14,049 nt of DNA from Roseivirga sp. UBA7431 (GTDB lineage: Bacteria; Bacteroidota; Bacteroidia; Cytophagales; Cyclobacteriaceae). Shown one piece after another: positions 13,063-14,049 of this stretch (the stretch's first letter is position 1; every line of letters begins with the position of its first letter). The stretch covers positions 1 through 14,049 of the forward strand of contig DLQN01000089.1 in NCBI GenBank assembly GCA_002477595.1. The letters run 5' to 3'. The notes beneath the pieces were generated by a model. It saw only the letters and a list, made by a program, of their open reading frames with translations. It had not been told where the DNA came from and did no database searches. The translations under genes were made by a program, and so were the position numbers.

Positions 13063-14049
13063 TCAGCTTTTCAAACTACCGATCATATCCTCTGGTCTTA
13101 CCCATTCATCAAACTCTTCTGGCGCAAGATAACCTAAGTTAACAGCCTCTGTTTTCAGCGTTGTTCCATTTTCATGGGCTGTTTTGGCTATTTTCGCTGC
13201 CTTTTCATAACCAATCTTAGTATTCAAGGCGGTTACTAGCATTAACGAATTATTGACATGCTGTTGTATACTTTTATAGTTTGGTTCGATACCAATCGCA
13301 CAGTTCTCTTCAAAAGAAACACATGCATCTCCAATCAAACGAGCTGACTGTAGTGTATTGTAGGCCATAACTGGCTTGAATACATTCAATTCATAATGTC
13401 CCTGCGCCCCAGCAATTGAGATCGCCACATCATTGCCCATCACCTGAGCACAAACCATCGTCATGGCCTCACACTGCGTTGGATTTACTTTGCCCGGCAT
13501 GATAGAAGATCCTGGTTCGTTTGAAGGAATGATAATTTCACCAATTCCAGAGCGAGGTCCTGATGACAACATTCTAATATCGTTGGCAATCTTATTGAGA
13601 GAAACCGACATTTGCTTAAGTGCCCCATGGGTCTCAACGAGTGCATCATGAGCAGCTAAAGCTTCAAACTTATTCTCCGCAGTAATAAATGGAAGACCAG
13701 TAAAGTGCGCGATCTTCTCGGCAACAAGTTCAGAATAACCTTCTGGCGTATTAATCCCTGTTCCAACGGCTGTTCCTCCAAGGGCCAATTCTGAGAGGTG
13801 TTCTAATGTGTTTTTGAGCGCCTTCAAGCCGTGATTCAATTGAGAAACGTAGCCTGAAAACTCTTGGCCTAATGTCAGTGGTGTAGCATCCATTAAGTGG
13901 GTACGCCCAATTTTGACAACATTCATAAAAGCATCTGACTTAGCTTTCAATGTGTCTCTCAGTTGTTCTACCCCAGGAATAGTAGTTTCTACCACCATTT
14001 TATATGCTGCAATGTGCATTCCAGTAGGAAAAGTATCATTCGATGATTG
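13063..14049 (-). CDS. fumC: Class II fumarate hydratase, C-terminal part
   Basis: An oxygen-stable, iron-independent fumarase that interconverts fumarate and malate in the TCA cycle. The frame is open through the right edge, where it reads [19 protein letters not shown], the conserved GQSSNDxxPTxMHIA region. The first ATG in view (14019-14017) is therefore internal and not the start. The visible 328 residues carry [21 protein letters not shown] with the family's active-site His, GGTAVGTG, and the superfamily signature [13 protein letters not shown] with the catalytic loop serine. The C-terminal domain ends [22 protein letters not shown], as in FumC. About 135-140 N-terminal residues lie outside the window. 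Aspartase and argininosuccinate lyase share the fold, but the motif spelling fits FumC. Confidence 0.93.
   Translation of the reverse strand, partial: QSSNDTFPTGMHIAAYKMVVETTIPGVEQLRDTLKAKSDAFMNVVKIGRTHLMDATPLTLGQEFSGYVSQLNHGLKALKNTLEHLSELALGGTAVGTGINTPEGYSELVAEKIAHFTGLPFITAENKFEALAAHDALVETHGALKQMSVSLNKIANDIRMLSSGPRSGIGEIIIPSNEPGSSIMPGKVNPTQCEAMTMVCAQVMGNDVAISIAGAQGHYELNVFKPVMAYNTLQSARLIGDACVSFEENCAIGIEPNYKSIQQHVNNSLMLVTALNTKIGYEKAAKIAKTAHENGTTLKTEAVNLGYLAPEEFDEWVRPEDMIGSLKS

Noticed and set aside
14017..14019. ATG at 14019 as the fumC start
   Set aside because: The frame continues upstream to the window edge with the conserved [10 protein letters not shown] sequence, so the methionine is internal.

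Overview
The window looks like chromosomal DNA from a Bacteroidetes bacterium, most likely of the Cytophagales (Roseivirga/Fulvivirga-like). This is inferred from the protein style (Bacteroidetes-type GlmM, GH3-LptB pairing, small SCG lipoproteins, a SPOR-like coiled-coil protein), from weak Shine-Dalgarno sequences and from several good matches to the Bacteroidetes -7 promoter element TAnnTTTG. No phage, transposon, tRNA, rRNA or CRISPR array was recognised. Most genes are housekeeping genes.

Left part (1-5067). The 5' part of an alpha/beta-hydrolase-OsmC type gene runs off the left edge on the minus strand, with a possible 51-residue minus-strand gene just upstream of it. Ferrochelatase hemH runs rightward and its stop codon overlaps the stop codon of a leftward lipoprotein gene. 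That lipoprotein and the next one (1431-2157) are diverged tandem paralogues. They lie downstream of an iscS/nifS-type cysteine desulfurase and a glmM-type phosphohexomutase, which are 11 bp apart. A small cysteine-containing membrane protein follows at 4837-5067.

Middle (5068-8294). A compact divergent promoter region drives mazG rightward. mazG overlaps a ClC chloride channel/transporter with two CBS domains by ATGA. Then comes the largest non-coding gap, about 560 bp between convergent genes. It is AT-rich and holds one perfect and several near-consensus DnaA boxes, three of them at roughly 20-bp spacing on one strand beside a very AT-rich tract, plus several palindromes. I regard this as the most interesting stretch: a candidate replication origin or DnaA-binding locus. 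The genes on both sides point toward it, which is not what a typical origin shows.

Right part (8295-14049), all leftward. A recJ-lptB-GH3 run has gaps of 19 and 4 bp. Upstream of it, and separated by a clear rho-independent terminator, are a secreted coiled-coil SPOR-like protein and the C-terminal two thirds of fumarase fumC, which runs off the right edge.

Functionally the window mixes haem synthesis (HemH), Fe-S/sulfur supply (cysteine desulfurase), cell-envelope precursor and LPS export (GlmM, LptB), nucleotide-pool cleaning and DNA repair (MazG, RecJ), anion transport (ClC) and the TCA cycle (FumC). No single dedicated new pathway is visible. The novelty candidates are the 7.7-8.3 kb non-coding region, the paralogous SCG lipoproteins, the bacterial GH3 enzyme beside LptB and RecJ, and details of HemH and ClC active-site residues.
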